Notes: generated from the sequence alone by a model not told the origin. 64,000 bases of DNA from Prochilodus magdalenae (GCA_024036415.1 JAMWET010001060.1:2501-66500); one strand, 5' to 3'; shown: positions 1-12,490, counted from the stretch's first letter. Numbers and translations are program-made.

Positions 1-830
1 AAGCCCGGAGATGTCACCTCCCCCTGCATGTCGGGGGTCTGCCGTGGAAAGTGTTCCAAAGTTAGCAGGTACTTGACCGTTTTCGATGAGCAAGTCCATC
101 TACCCTGAGCGCATACTAACAGGTCTAGTGCGGTCAGGAGTGAACAAAGCGTCTTTCTATGGCCCGCTGGCGGACGTCAGAATATGTTCCAGCACATTCT
201 TCTACTTCAACCGGGTCTAATTATAGCTGGAACAGCCTTCCGTTTGGGCCCAACCAAAATAACAATTCGCCTCTCTCCGAAGCTGCGCTCGCTGTATAGC
301 GGGCGCCAGGCCCCAATGCAGAATTATGGAAAAGGGAGCTCAAACCGTCTGAGGGGAGTCAGCCTCCGCACCAAGAAGGAACTCGACAACACCTCCGATG
401 CAGGAAAACTTTCATTTAAATCACGCCGGACGCTTTTGAGGCCTTCCACTAATAAAGCTTCTCGTGCCCTAATCCCAATCACGTGGGACGGTACGGCGCA
501 TCGAAGTATCGAACGATTACACTCGATGGCGACTTCTGATCATGAGAGAGAACATGGCTGCTTAGACTTCCTCAGAACGCCACTTAGTGGAACCACTGCT
601 AAACGTCTTTTAGCACACTAGTCACTTTATTACACGCTGCTGCTACCGCTCAAGATTTCCTGCTTATTTTTATTTTCATTTTTTACATATATTTCATAAG
701 TATATCTCTGTTGAGTGGATTTATTTAAGTGCTGCCGTCAAGTGGGAAAATTATTGCGGTAGCTGCGGGACAAAAGAATAACGTTCCACCTAAAGGACTA
801 CCCTGTGCTGCGAATGTCTTTAGAAGTCTC
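1..830. repeat. tandem duplication, copy A (indel-rich)
   Basis: Blocks in this segment recur in the same order in 1086-1650: CCAAAGTTAGCAGG (56 and 1142), TTTCTATGGCCCG against TTTCTTGGCCCG (154 and 1205), ACTTTCATTTAAAT (408 and 1394), AATAAAGCTTCTCG against CATAAAGCTTCTCG (451 and 1427), and TCTCTGTTGAGTGG (705 and 1558). The distance between matching blocks falls from about 1085 to 850 bases, because copy A carries many extra bases. The copy may start left of the window. I see no coding potential preserved between the copies: the longest open frame in A (184-621) is not open in B. Confidence 0.7.
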
Positions 831-1085
831 CTTGAAATCTTGGAGACTGGGACTCGATCATGTTGTTCAAATGCCAACAGAGTCCAGTGACGGATTTCGC
901 CTCCTCGCTCTCTCTGAAAGATTGGAGGAAGGAGGGATCAGTATCATTCCATTTAAAAAAAGAAAGAGGTGCAAATGCAAGAAGCAGCAGTCAGTCGTCC
1001 GTCTGCTATAGCGCTCTGTAGGCTAATGAGGCTCGGACCTTTAGCGTGGGAGCAGGATCAGAGCTGACCCCGGACTCTCCTGTCA

Positions 1086-1650
1086 CATTTAATTAAAGCT
1101 ATGATTCGGCAAGCCGGAGGTTCTGGCACCCACGCCGGGGCCCAAAGTTAGCAGGGTTTTGAAAGATAGCAGCCGAGCATGGTCTGGGGTTTGAGACCAA
1201 CTGTCTTTCTTGGCCCGCGCGGCGTCCATAATATTCAGCACATTTTCTACACGGCTAATTTCAGCTGGACAGCTTCCGTGCCAACCAAAATACATTCGCT
1301 CTCTCTCGCCTGCGCCGCTGCTACGGGCCAGGCCTCCCATGCAATTTATGGAAAAGGAGAGGGGAAAGAGAAAGAGGTTTCGTTTCTAAGTGCAACTTTC
1401 ATTTAAATACCACGGAGAGGCTTCCATAAAGCTTCTCGGCCTAATAAATCATGGGACGGATGAGAGAGAACCTGGCTGCTTTCGAACGCACTGTGGGCTA
1501 AAGTCATGGGTCATATCTGCTGGCTCCAGGAGCGCGATTCGTGGTATTCATAAGTCATCTCTGTTGAGTGGAAGCCGTCAAGGAAAATTATTGCTAGCGG
1601 GCAAAAGTAATACGGCTAAAGACTACCTTCTCTGTTTAAACGCTTCATCG
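1086..1650. repeat. tandem duplication, copy B
   Basis: The shorter partner of 1-830, with the same block order. Relative to it, copy A contains scattered insertions of one to several bases. Sequence between the copies (830-1085) and just after (1650-1860) shows no recognisable feature. Confidence 0.7.
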
Positions 1651-1859
1651 GAGACGAGAGGGGGAATTCCACAGATTTTTGACTCATTCCTGCATATTCA
1701 AATCAGTGAAGTGTAAACAAAGAGCACAGTTCAAAATACTTCATCCTGCAGAAACTTCCCACGTCACAACCGCTTATAACCCAGCGGTGATGGGAGCCAG
1801 ACGTCTGCGATGGTTATGAATGCGCTGCCTGATGCCTGGGACTGTTTTACAACAGAGTT

Positions 1860-2110
1860 TAGGGCTAAACATCATTTTTTAGGTACACTGGGTGAGATAT
1901 ATTATATATACATATATAAACACCCATTTATACATATATAAACACCAATATATATATATAGCCATATATGTTAATAAATTAAATTCATATATACTGGTCA
2001 TTATATATATATTAAGATACAAACACAATACAAACAAGATAAATTAACTCTATATATATTAGTCCCACATATATGGGGATGCTATATAGATATTATATAT
2101 AGTGGATATT
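1860..2110. repeat. AT-rich low-complexity region
   Basis: Runs of TATATA interrupted by short unique bases. No gene signal here or in the following 100 bases. Confidence 0.8.
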
Positions 2111-2194
2111 ACACAGTGTCCAAAGCTATCATGCTATCCATTATTGTCTATAGTTTTAGGTTACTCATTCAAAACAAAAAATGTAAGACAGGTT

Positions 2195-2375
2195 GAGCTG
2201 CCGTTTACACAGTGTGACAATTCCATGGTGAATGGACCAACAGAAATGGCCCAGCTCCTTCCCTTACCTTACTCTGGTTCTATGGACTTCCACTAGAACT
2301 GAACGAGCTGTTTGGCCTCTCCTGTGAAGCCGCCTGATCCTTGTTTTCCCTTGGACAGCGAAGGTTTGTTTCAGA
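2195..2375. repeat. interspersed repeat, related to 24270-24945
   Basis: The words AATGGACCAACAGAAATG and a following GACTTCCA(C/T)TAGAA segment are shared with the tandem copies near 24.3-24.9 kb. Family unknown to me. The stretch 2375-2755 shows nothing recognisable. Confidence 0.55.
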
Positions 2376-2756
2376 TTCATCATAGCAGGCTCTCCTTATG
2401 TTTATCTTATTTATAACTTATCTTAAAAGATCCAGTCCCCTCCTGTAAAGCTCCATTCCGGACGTTTTTAAGGTGGACTGTGTAATTCCTGTGCTAGTTT
2501 ATATCTAAAACTTTTGTTACACTGGTTAATGTAGATAACTTAAATACAAATAAAAAACAAAGAAATTTTCAAGAAGGTTTGGGTAGCTAGATGAATCTGA
2601 ATATTTTACATTTCATCATCTTAAATCTAGAATATTTCAATGTATAATTCTAGAATTCCTACTATTATTCTAACTGCTCATATGAATGTAATACATGGAA
2701 TGAAATACACAGTGGCTAATTACTAATCATTTGAGTTACTTTTGACTAATAATGTT

Positions 2757-3780
2757 GGACATATCTCCACCTCTAATATATATTTAGTGGTGTAAAAACT
2801 TTGATCTCTTTTTCTGCACAGTGTAAAAGCTCTAGTTCTCCTTTCAGGTTAGTGAATATTACTAAAAAGTGTTGCTTTGAGTATTTAATTGTTTGTTAGT
2901 TCTGTTATAGTTAAATATACCAGTCCAAAGTTCAGACACAGCTCCTCGTACCAGCTTCTTCTGTGTATCTTAAAGCTTCACTGTAGAATAAAAGTGAAGA
3001 CACCAAACTATAAACTAGCCCTCATGGAATTATACAGTCCACCTTAAACCCTCCAGAATGGAATTATACAGTCCACCTTAAACCCTTCAGAATAGAATTA
3101 TACAGTCCACCTTAAAACCCTCCATAATGGTATTATACAGTCCACCTTAAAACCCTCCAGAATGGAATTATAACAGTCCATCTTAAAAAGATCCAGAATA
3201 GATTATACAGTCCACCTTAAAACCCTTCATAATGGAATTTTACAGTCCACTGGTAAAACCCTCCAGAAGGGAATTATACAGTCCACCTTAAAAACCCTCC
3301 AGAATGGAATTATACAGTCCACCTTAATAACCCTACAGAATGGAAATTATACAGTCCACCTTAAAACCTCCAGAGTGGAGCATGTACAGTCCACCTTACA
3401 ACTCAACCCTCCAGAGTGGAAGTTGTACAGGAGGATGGCATGCAGCTTCCTTTACCCTGCAGTGGAGCTCTAGAACAAGGTTTATTGACTAAGCAGGTTT
3501 GGAGCGATTCTATTGGTCGGTCCATCATGAATATTCAATAACCTGAAAGGAGAGCTAGAGCTTTTACAGTGCAGAAAAAGAGATCATCAAATAGTTTTAG
3601 ACGCACTTAAAATATATATTAGATTGGAGATACGGAGAGGGAGGAGTATCATACTGTGTAATGTAAATGTGGTGTATCAGGATATGGCTGGTTAAGGACT
3701 CTAATCATGTGGAGCTGAGTGTACCGTGTACCCAACTGTAGAGTCTTTAAGATCACCAACTACATCCATTTAGAGGGGGG
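2757..3780. repeat. inverted-repeat element with internal 35-bp minisatellite
   Basis: The left arm (about 2760-2860, ATCTCCACCTCTAATATATA onward) is matched in reverse complement by about 3540-3645. Between the arms lies a run of about ten 35-36-bp units (3020-3430) carrying TACAGTCCACCTTAAAACCC. Copies or parts recur at 57480-58000 (reverse) and 59980-60210, and in degraded form at 4030-4690, so this is a dispersed family. It has no coding capacity, which suggests a non-autonomous element or a fold-back element. I cannot assign it to a named family. Confidence 0.7.
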
Positions 3781-4029
3781 TGTCCAAACTTTTGACTGGT
3801 ACTTTACACGCACATATGATTGGTGATGTTAAATATAGATAATTAACACTATAGATTCTTCTGTAATTAATTGCATGCACTCTTTTATGCAGAGGAGAAA
3901 ATTATGATTTCTGCTTACATGGTGTTAATGCAGCATTGATTGAAAGTTTCCATGTTTGAAATGTAGGATCGGTTCCTATTCAGTTATAGTGCTAATGGAG
4001 TTATTAAACCAGGGATCGTGTCAAAACCC

Positions 4030-4690
4030 CTCAGTAGGTGAAAGTTTTTCCTCTGTACAGATCACTTCTCTCCTTTTGTGTGTCTGCTAAGCTTCACTAG
4101 AATAAATAGTAGTCGTTGAAGGCTCCTATAACTTACCCTCATGGACGTATCAATGTCCACATTAAAGGATCCTGTTTTTCAGTGCAGCTGGGACCGATCC
4201 GGGCCCTGCACAGGAAAGCGTCCTCCGCGGGAATGGAAATTTCAGTCCACCTTAAACCGGAAAGGATAGCTTGGACAATTCAGAAGGACAGTCCTGGACG
4301 GCTTGCTTAAAACAGGAGGGCAGAACGCAAAACAAGGGATTCAGTCCCAGGTTTGTCTTTAATGACCCTGCACAGAATCGGGATGTTCAGTCAACAAGAA
4401 GTTTGGGAAAAACCCTCGAAGACCTGGAAACGTTCCAGGGACACAGCCACCATTTCTTCCTCCAGAGTGGAGCTCTTAACTTGTTGGCACGGTCATGTTC
4501 TCCTCGTGCAGTGCCAATCTTCCGTACTATGGTCTGCATACATTTACCAAGCACTTATTTACTAAGCACTCGGGTGTTTCCTCCAAGCTAGATTCTATTG
4601 TGGTTAACAAACCATGAATATTGAGTTAACAGTACAAAACATCCAGGGACTAGAGCTTTAAAGCCCACCACTAAACACAGAAAAAAGAGA
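4030..4690. repeat. degraded copy of the 2.93-3.60 kb element part
   Basis: Words such as AAGCTTCACT.AGAATAAA, CCTCATGGA, CAGTCCACCTTAAA, CCAGAGTGGAGCTCT and ACCATGAATATT follow the same order as in 2970-3560, with many small insertions between them. The stretch 3780-4030 shows no feature. Confidence 0.5.
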
Positions 4691-5230
4691 TCAAAGTTCT
4701 CCTGTACACCACACACTAAATAGCATACTTACACATCACACTTAATGAGTTACGGTCCAATACTTGTGTACACACTGAGCACTACACGACAGTAGACACA
4801 ACACATGGTGGATGTACAGATATGGGACTGCTACTTACAGCACACTAACACATTACACTCTACTTTGTGACCAAACACGCTAACTACAGCCACACACTAA
4901 CACTACTTACTGAGCTACTGATACACACCCGTCGCTACTTACAGCACACTAAACAATTACACTTACTGAGTTATGTTTGAATGACACACTACTTAAAGCA
5001 CACTAACACATTGCAGCTCACTGAGTTACCGCACACCGGGACCACTGCTACACAGGATCAGCTAACACATTACACTTACTCAGTTTGTGTACACCCTCGC
5101 TTGTCTGAAGGATAGCTTTCAGGACAAGTCAGCGGCAATCCCTACAGCAGGCTAACACTTAACACTGAGTTAGGTACACGCAACAACACTACTTACAGCA
5201 CACTAAACATCATTTCACTTTGTCTTAAGT
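4690..5230. repeat. degenerate copies of the 54-bp satellite
   Basis: Irregular repeats of ACACTAACACATTACACTTA and CTGAGTTAC, heavily mutated. They lead into the regular array that begins near 5490. Confidence 0.6.
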
Positions 5231-5284
5231 GTACGGCCGGACATATTTTACTTATGTGGAGCAAAAGAAGTGTGGACACTTACT

Positions 5285-5490
5285 GAGTTACTGTAGCCCA
5301 GAAACGTCCAGGGACTACAGCCATCCATTTCTTCCTGTTCTTGAGTTCTTTTCTTGTTGGCACGGTCATGTTCTCCTCGTGCAGTGCCATGTTCCTGTCT
5401 GTCTGCATACATTTCCCAGCACTTATTTAATATCTCACTCGGACCAGCTTCCTTCCACGCTAGAATCCAGTGGAATTAACAAACCATGTA
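5285..5490. repeat. second copy of the 4420-4680 segment
   Basis: Shares TTGGCACGGTCATGTTCTCC followed by TCGTGCAGTGCCA, and the CTGCATACATTT..CAGCACTTATTT order, with 4480-4570. It is embedded between satellite stretches. Confidence 0.65.
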
Positions 5491-7084
5491 GTTGAGTTAC
5501 AGTACAGATACACCGACACGCTACTTACAGCACACTAACACATTACACTTACTGAGTTACTGTACACCAACACACTACTTACAGCACACTAACACATTAC
5601 ACTTACTGAGTTACTGTACACCGACACACTACTTACAGCACACTAACACATCACACTTACTGAGTTACTGTACACCAACACACTACTTACAGCACACTAA
5701 CACATTACACTTACTGAGTTACTGTACACCGACACGCTACTTACAGCACACTAACACATTACACTTACTGAGTTACTGTACACCAACACGCTACTTACTG
5801 ACTTACTGATTTACTTTACACCGACACGCTACTTACAGTACACTAACACATTACACTTACTGAGTTACTGTACACCGACACGCTACTTACAGCACACTAA
5901 CACATTACACTTACTGAGTTACGGTAGACCAACACTCTGCTAACCGCACACACTCACATTACACTTAATGAGTTACTGTACACCGACACGCTACTTACAG
6001 TATACTAACACATTACACTTACTGAGTTACTGTACACCAACACGCTACTTACAGTACACTAACACATTACACTTACTGAGTTACTGTACACCAACACGCT
6101 ACTTACAGCACACTAACACATTACACTTACTGAGTTACTGTACACCGACACACGCTACTTACAGCACACTAACACATTACACTTACTGAGTTTACCGTAC
6201 ACCGACACGCTACTTACAGCACACTAACGCATTACACTTACTGAGTTTACCGTACACCAACACACTACTTACAGCACACTAACAGCATTACACTTACTGA
6301 GTTTACCGTACACCAACACGCTACTTACGGCACACTAACGCATTACACTTACTGAGTTACCGTACACCAACACGCTACTTACGGCACACTAAAGCAGTGA
6401 ACTTACTGAGTTACCGTACACCGACTCGCTACTTACAGCACACTAACACATTACACTTACTGAGTTACCGTACACCGACTCGCTACTTACAGCACACTAA
6501 CACATTACACTTACTGAGTTACCGTACACCGACACGCTACTTACAGCACACTAACACATTACACTTACTGAGTTACCGTACACCGACACGCTACTTACAG
6601 TACACTAACACATTACACTTACTGAGTTACTGTACACCGACACACTACTTACAGCACACTAACACATTACACTTACTGAGTTACCGTACACCGACACGCT
6701 ACTTACAGCACACTAACACATTACACTTACTGAGTTACCGTACACCGACACGCTACTTACAGTACACTAACACATTACACTTACTGAGTTACCGTACACC
6801 GACACGCTACTTACAGTACACTAACACATTACACTTACTGAGTTACTGTACACGGACACGCTACTTACAGCACACTAACACATTACACTTACTGAGTTAC
6901 CGTACACCGACACACTACTTACAGCACACTAACACATTACACTTACTGAGTTACCGTACACCAACACGCTACTTACAGTACACTAACACATTACACTTAC
7001 TGAGTTACTGTACACCAACACACTACTTACAGTACACTAACACATTACACTTACTGAGTTACCGTACACCAAAGCGCTACCTAC
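5490..7084 (+). repeat. 54-bp satellite array (about 29 copies)
   Basis: The regular unit begins TTACTGAGTTACTGTACACC, continues (A/G)ACAC(A/G)CTACTTACAG and ends CACACTAACACATTACAC. The period is 54 bases, with a few copies one to three bases longer. As 54 is a multiple of three, one frame stays open over long stretches and yields a false 18-residue repeat protein (LLSYCTPTRYLQHTNTLH). Related arrays lie at 25960-28030 (reversed) and 29041-31165. Confidence 0.95.
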
Positions 7085-7512
7085 AGCACTGGAAGGAGAA
7101 CTGATCAGGGATTATCAGGGTAGACCTAATAAGCGTACTCCCCCCACTGCAGGCTTAGAAACCACCAATTCAACATTAATATCTGAGAGATCCACCGCTC
7201 AGTCTCTCACAACGAACAACATTTGTGAGCAGAGAGCGAAGCTTCAGGGCTACAGATGTTTGCTCTTACAGAACCAATCAGGGTGAACTCCTCTCGCCAT
7301 TACATAGATATTGTGTAACATGGCTGCAGGTCCTCAAACCGTTTAGGCGGGTGAAACTGTGAAATGCAATTTCTCTCCATTTCCTGACTGGAGGACTGTC
7401 ATGGTGAAAACGAGTAGTGCTGTCTAAAAGGCGTGCTAACATGTAAAACATGGTCAGTGTTGGTTCCTGACTGTTTATGTTGAATATAGTCCATAAATAC
7501 AACTTGATAAAT
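7085..7512. other. no recognised feature
   Basis: Between the satellite and the first Tc1 fragment. No coding, RNA or repeat signal found. Confidence 0.6.
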
Positions 7513-7990
7513 ATATCTGTAGTTTAGCTGCACCCAGAAGGAGGTGTGGGAGTGCGGGTGTGTTGGGAAGGAAGATAAAGGTGACCAGGATCAATAACTG
7601 ATGATAAATTTAGACTGATATGATCAATATTTATTGAGCTACACATACAGAAGTCTGTCTCTCAGTATGGCGTCGGGCCGCCATGTTCGCTGTAGAGGTT
7701 CCTAATGGTGTCCTGTGATAATCCATCCCATGCAGCTTGAACATCCTCACACAGTTCCTGCAGATGGTGCGGTAGGGGTGGAGGTGGCGTGACACCAGGT
7801 CTTCTGGATGTATGACAACAAATTGTTCATCTCGGTGCTGACCACGGTGCCTCCAAACGCGGATTCGTTGGGCGTCTCCACCAAGACTAAAGCGGGACTC
7901 GTCACTGAAGATGACCCGCTGCCATTCTGAGTCACTCCATGACAGTCTGGCACGACATGCTCTCTGGAGTGACGTATCACCCATGGCTGT
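7513..7990 (-). pseudogene. Tc1-like transposase relic, internally deleted
   Basis: The minus strand reads LSWSDSEWQRVIFSDESRFS and then RVWRHRGQH, the region of Tc1/mariner transposases around the first catalytic aspartate (FSDESRF). It jumps at about 7780-7805 to the C-terminal end in another frame (HHLQELCEDVQAAWDGL, ending GPTPY). The middle of the catalytic domain, with the second D and the E, is missing. The 3' end at 7513 (AGCTGCACCC) matches the ends of the copies at 18290 and 36760. The element is non-autonomous. Confidence 0.85.
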
Positions 7991-8039
7991 GGCAATCTGA
8001 TGGATGAATCTGGGTTTGGCGGTTGCCAGGAGAACGGTA

Positions 8040-8410
8040 CTTGTCTGACTGCATTGTGCCGAGTGTAAAGTTTGATGGAGGGGGGATTACGGTGCATAGG
8101 TGTGGTTCAGGAGTTAGGCTCCACCCCTTAGTTCCAGTGAGCGGAACCCTTAATGCTTCAGCAGACCAAGAGATTCTGCAGTCAATGCTCCCAACTTTGT
8201 GGGGACAGATTGGGGACGACCCCTTCCTGTTCCAACATGACCGCACACCAGTGCACAGAGCAAGCTCCATAAAGACATGGATGAGCAAGTCTGGTGTGGA
8301 GGAACTGGACTGGCCTGCACAGAGTCCTGACCTCCACCCGATAGAACACCTTAGCGATGGATTAGAGTGGAGACTGAGAGCCAGGCCTTCTCCTCCACTC
8401 TTTTAAAATA
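8040..8410 (+). pseudogene. Tc1-like transposase C-terminal half (different family)
   Basis: A plus-strand frame reads [20 protein letters not shown], then [17 protein letters not shown] and [18 protein letters not shown]. These are the second catalytic aspartate (FQHD) and the terminal acid motif (PDLxPIEHL) of Tc1 transposases. The DNA-binding half and first aspartate are absent and the frame ends at TAA in 8404-8406, so it is dead. It lies head to head with the relic at 7513-7990 and has a different C-terminus. The stretch 8410-8640 has no further recognisable part. Confidence 0.85.
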
Positions 8411-8639
8411 GGTGGCACCAGCATCTTCAAAAGTGTCGACTGATTATTATCAACACATACTTAGATCACAAGGTTCGGGTCCCACCATTTGTACCCAGCA
8501 TTAATAAAGCTGTATTAGGGGGACAGAGCCTTTTCACACAAAGCCCCCCCACCCTGGACTCACCATAAACAGTGTCTGACACAGCTTAACTTGGCTGGTG
8601 ACTTAGATTGCTTCTCTGAAAGTTTGTAGCACTACATCC

Positions 8640-9055
8640 TTGACCTGACCACCAGAACGTCTGACCATAAGTGACCAGATGCTTCCAGAAAGTTTGTAGA
8701 CGCAGGTTCATCAAACCTGAAATCAAGGCCATTTGGTGGAGGCCTTCCCTGGCACAATTCCGAGGAGAATTCCCTGTAGACTGGGATTGTATCCACTGCT
8801 GGTAGACCCGTATGACCGTACACTTCCATACACCTGCAGATTAAGCTACTTCCTTTACACTATGGTCTTTGGCCACGCCCACATGCAGTCACTCCTTTTA
8901 GCCAATCATTAACATCTGCTCTGGAGCCATTTTCCACACATGGAACGAGACACTACCTGCACTGTAGCACCTCGTCACAATCTACGGATCCCGTCACTCA
9001 CAGCCACAGGTATTTATAGCCCCATCATCCTCATACAGTGCCACCTGCAGGTGAC
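8640..9055 (-). mobile_element. Tc1-like element, N-terminal (helix-turn-helix) part
   Basis: The minus strand matches the copies at 16097-16534 (+), 22995-23370 (+) and 52840-53145 (-). Shared words are GGCCACGCCCACATGC on one strand and GAATTCCCTGTAGACTGGGA. In the least damaged copy the frame reads SVKEVAESAGVWKRTVIRVY, a helix-turn-helix of the paired-like domain of Tc1 transposases. Stops and frameshifts prevent expression. Confidence 0.7.
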
Positions 9056-10510
9056 TTAGCATATTAACCGTATGGGAAGTGTGGTAAACCAACACTGATA
9101 TACTTAACCTTAAATATACTTAACGCTAAACAAGCCAACATGCTGAGCTTCTGGATGAGACGGATGTGCTTTCCACTCCGTCTAAAGCTGGAGTAGCCAC
9201 AAATATCTCCAGTTCTGTTTCCCACACTGCAGTAGCAGCAGGCGTGTCAGGCATGCGTGAGAGAAATCTGTTAGAAAGATCAGACGCAAGGTCAGGAGGC
9301 CGCAGCGCGAGCGCGAGCCACTGCTATTATAAAGGTCACCCAACGCATGCATCCCTCTGGCGGCAAACCGCAGGTTCTACAAAGACTGATCGTCCAGCAG
9401 TGGTGCAGGCCTGCGCTCTACAGGAGGTGATGAACTGCATCAAGAAACTTTGGTGTATTTTTAGATGAACTTGCAGAAGGTTCTTGGTGAGTGTGAGTCA
9501 CGCTTTGGGTTAAACCTACACTGAGATGGAACGCTCAGAAGTAGCAGCTAGCACACTGGGCTTCCTCAAACATCAGCCACATGCTTGTGCAGACATCACA
9601 ACCAGGATGATGGCGCTATTTCCAAAGTAGCACTGCGACCAGTATGCCTGTGATACTGGTTCCTCAGAGTAAACCCAGTAGGTCTCTGATAGGATGAGGC
9701 AACTAAGCAGAACCGCCCACCCTAAAGCATATTGGGCACAAAGTCATGAAATATTGCATTAAATAAATAAATACATCCATACATACATAAAATGTTGTTA
9801 ATTTAAATGGTATTTAACTTCTGCATTCTTGATTTTTTGCAAATGATTATAAAAAGCACATAAAAAAGACAATTAAAATATAAATGAAACAAATAAACAA
9901 GAATATGTCCAAAATTTGTGTTTACAAAAATGAATAGATAAATAATGTCAATTTAGTAGGGTTTCATTTTCGCTTGTGGTAAAAAGGAAATCAAATATTT
10001 AAAAATCACCTCAACATTGTTCAAACAAACAAACAAATAAATAAATAAATAAATAAATATAAAGTAAAAAATAAATAGAAGTAAAAAATGGCTGTAAGTT
10101 AATATTCCTATGACCATCTCAAAATGAAAAAATATTAAAAGTGTATTACACTACCAGTCCAAAACCTTGTCTCTATGAAATAGTAATTTTAAAAAAGATG
10201 GAAAAAGACATTATCTACACTCAGTGTAGGTTATATAAACAAGATTCTTCGTGTATGTAATTTTGGATGTGTTTTTTTGGTTCATTCATCATGAAATTGC
10301 AAATAAATAAATAAAGAAAACCTTGTGAATCAAAGTGATTTTTCTAAGAAGAAGAACAGGAAGATTAAATGTTCATTTTTGATGGGAATCCTTCGGAAAG
10401 CTAAGGCTCAGGTCCTGACCTTTCCTGGGAGAGTGTTTTTCTGTCTGTGTTTGTCTGTTCTCTGTATTTTAGCGGACTTCTGTAAACGCTGCTGTAATGT
10501 ACGGAGACTG
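9055..10510. other. no gene; A+T-rich low-complexity in 9750-10320
   Basis: The 9060-9740 part is single-copy with no convincing coding signal. 9750-10320 is rich in AAATAAAT runs, with a clean (AAAT)n run near 10028-10060. Confidence 0.6.
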
Positions 10511-12025
10511 AGCAGACATCACATCAGACATCACACACTGAGCAGAGACATCACATCAGACATCACACACTGAGCAGGTACATCACATCAGACATCACAC
10601 ACTGAGCAGGTACATCACATCAGACATCACATCACACACTGAGCAGGTACATCACATCAGACATCACACACTGAGCAGGTACATCATATCACACATCACA
10701 CACTGAGCAGGTACATCACATCAGACATCACACACTGAGCAGGTACATCATATTACACATCACACACTGAGCAGAGACATCACATCACACACTGAGCAGG
10801 TACATCATATCACACATCACACACTGAGCAGGTACATCATATCACACATCACACACTGAGCAGGTACATCATATTACACATCACACACTGAGCAGAGACA
10901 TCACATCACACACTGAGCAGGCACATCACATCACACATCACACACTGAGCAGAGACATCACATCAGACCTCACATCACACACTGAGCAGGTACATCACAT
11001 CAGACCTCACATCACACACTGAGCAGGTACATCACATCAGACATCACATCACACACTGAGCAGGTACATCACATCAGACATTACATACTGAGCAGGTAGA
11101 TCACATCAGACATCACATCATACACTGAGCAGACATCACATGACACATCACACACTGAGCAGAGACATCACATCACACTCTGAGCAGGTACATCACATCA
11201 GACATCACATCACACTCTGAGCAGGTACATCACATCAGACCTCACATCACACACTGAGCAGGTACATTACATCACACACTGAGCAGGTACATCACATCAC
11301 ACTCTGAGCAGGTACATTACATCACACACTGAGCAGGTACATCACATCAGACATCACATCACACACTGAGCAGGTACATCACATCAGACATCACATCACA
11401 CACTGAGCAGACATCACATCAGACATCACACACTGAGCAGGTACATCACATCAGACATCACATCACACACTGAGCAGGTACATCACATCAGACATCACAT
11501 CACACACTGAGCAGGTACATCACATCACACACTGAGCAGGTACATCACATCAGACCTCACATCACACACTGAGCAGGTGACACATCACATCAGACATCAC
11601 ATCACACACTGAGCAGGTACATCACATCAGACATCACATCACACACTGAGCAGGTACATCACATCAGACATCACATCACACACTGAGCAGGTACATCACA
11701 TCAGACATCACATCACACACTGAGCAGGTACATCACATCACACACTGAGCAGGTACATCACATCAGACATCACACACTGAGCAGAGACATCACATCACAC
11801 ATCACACACTGAGCAGAGACATCACATCACACATCACATCACACACAGAGCAGAGACATCACATCACACACTGAGCAGGTACATCACATCAGACCTCACA
11901 TCACACACTGAGCAGGTACATCACACTCTGAGCAGGTACATCACACTCTGAGCAGGTACATCACACACTGAGCAGGTACATCACACACTGAGCAGGTACA
12001 TCACACACTGAGCAGGTACACCAGT
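10510..12025 (+). repeat. 1.5-kb VNTR, 25-37-bp units
   Basis: Units combine ACATCACATCAGACATCACA, TCACACACTGAGCAG and GTACATC in lengths of about 25, 30 and 37 bases. The last copies (11930-12020) shrink to about 20 bases. No unique spacers lie between units, so it is a minisatellite, not a CRISPR array. Confidence 0.95.
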
Positions 12026-12149
12026 GGCAGAGCTGGTGACTCTGTTCCCTATAGAATCTCCCTATAGCGACCTCCCTGGATTCTGCTCGGGGTAAATATG
12101 CCTGTCTGTTATGTTTAACTCACATCACCTTTCATCTCCAAACTCAAAG

Positions 12150-12490
12150 GCCTCCCTTTAAAGCGTGTCGGCTGTAAGCCCATTTACGCGGCAGCAAATA
12201 ACCGCGAGCAGACGTACTGTGACTTACCACCCATAGCATGTTTCACAGCAATTGGCAAAAGAGGACCTAATTGCTGAAATATGGTCTTCATTAAACATAA
12301 TAGCCCCCTCCGTAACCACACGGACCACTTGGAGAAATGAGATGCCCTCACCTTGTGTGCCATTAGCTGTACGGATAAGGCCCGGGGTGGGGGATAATGG
12401 AAACATGGTGTTAGTTGTAGGAGACGTCTCAAGTGGGCAATTTAAATGTTTGTAACTGATACGGCGGGAAATACTCCAGAGGCGACCTGA
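12150..12490. other. candidate conserved non-coding element
   Basis: A repeat-free block of balanced composition between a VNTR and AT-rich sequence, with several homeodomain-like TAATTG and ATTAGC words. The open frames here have no recognisable domain. The call rests on texture only. Confidence 0.25.

Noticed and set aside
184..621. 145-codon open frame as a gene
   Set aside because: It lies in tandem copy A; the partner copy B does not keep the frame and no domain is seen.
6397..7104. 235-codon repeat protein
   Set aside because: It is the 54-bp satellite read in its one open frame; the reversed array elsewhere shows no selection to keep it.
8023..8406. Functional transposase gene
   Set aside because: Only the C-terminal half is present, with no DNA-binding part and no first catalytic aspartate.
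10510..12025. CRISPR-like array
   Set aside because: There are no unique spacers between repeats, and the host is a vertebrate.
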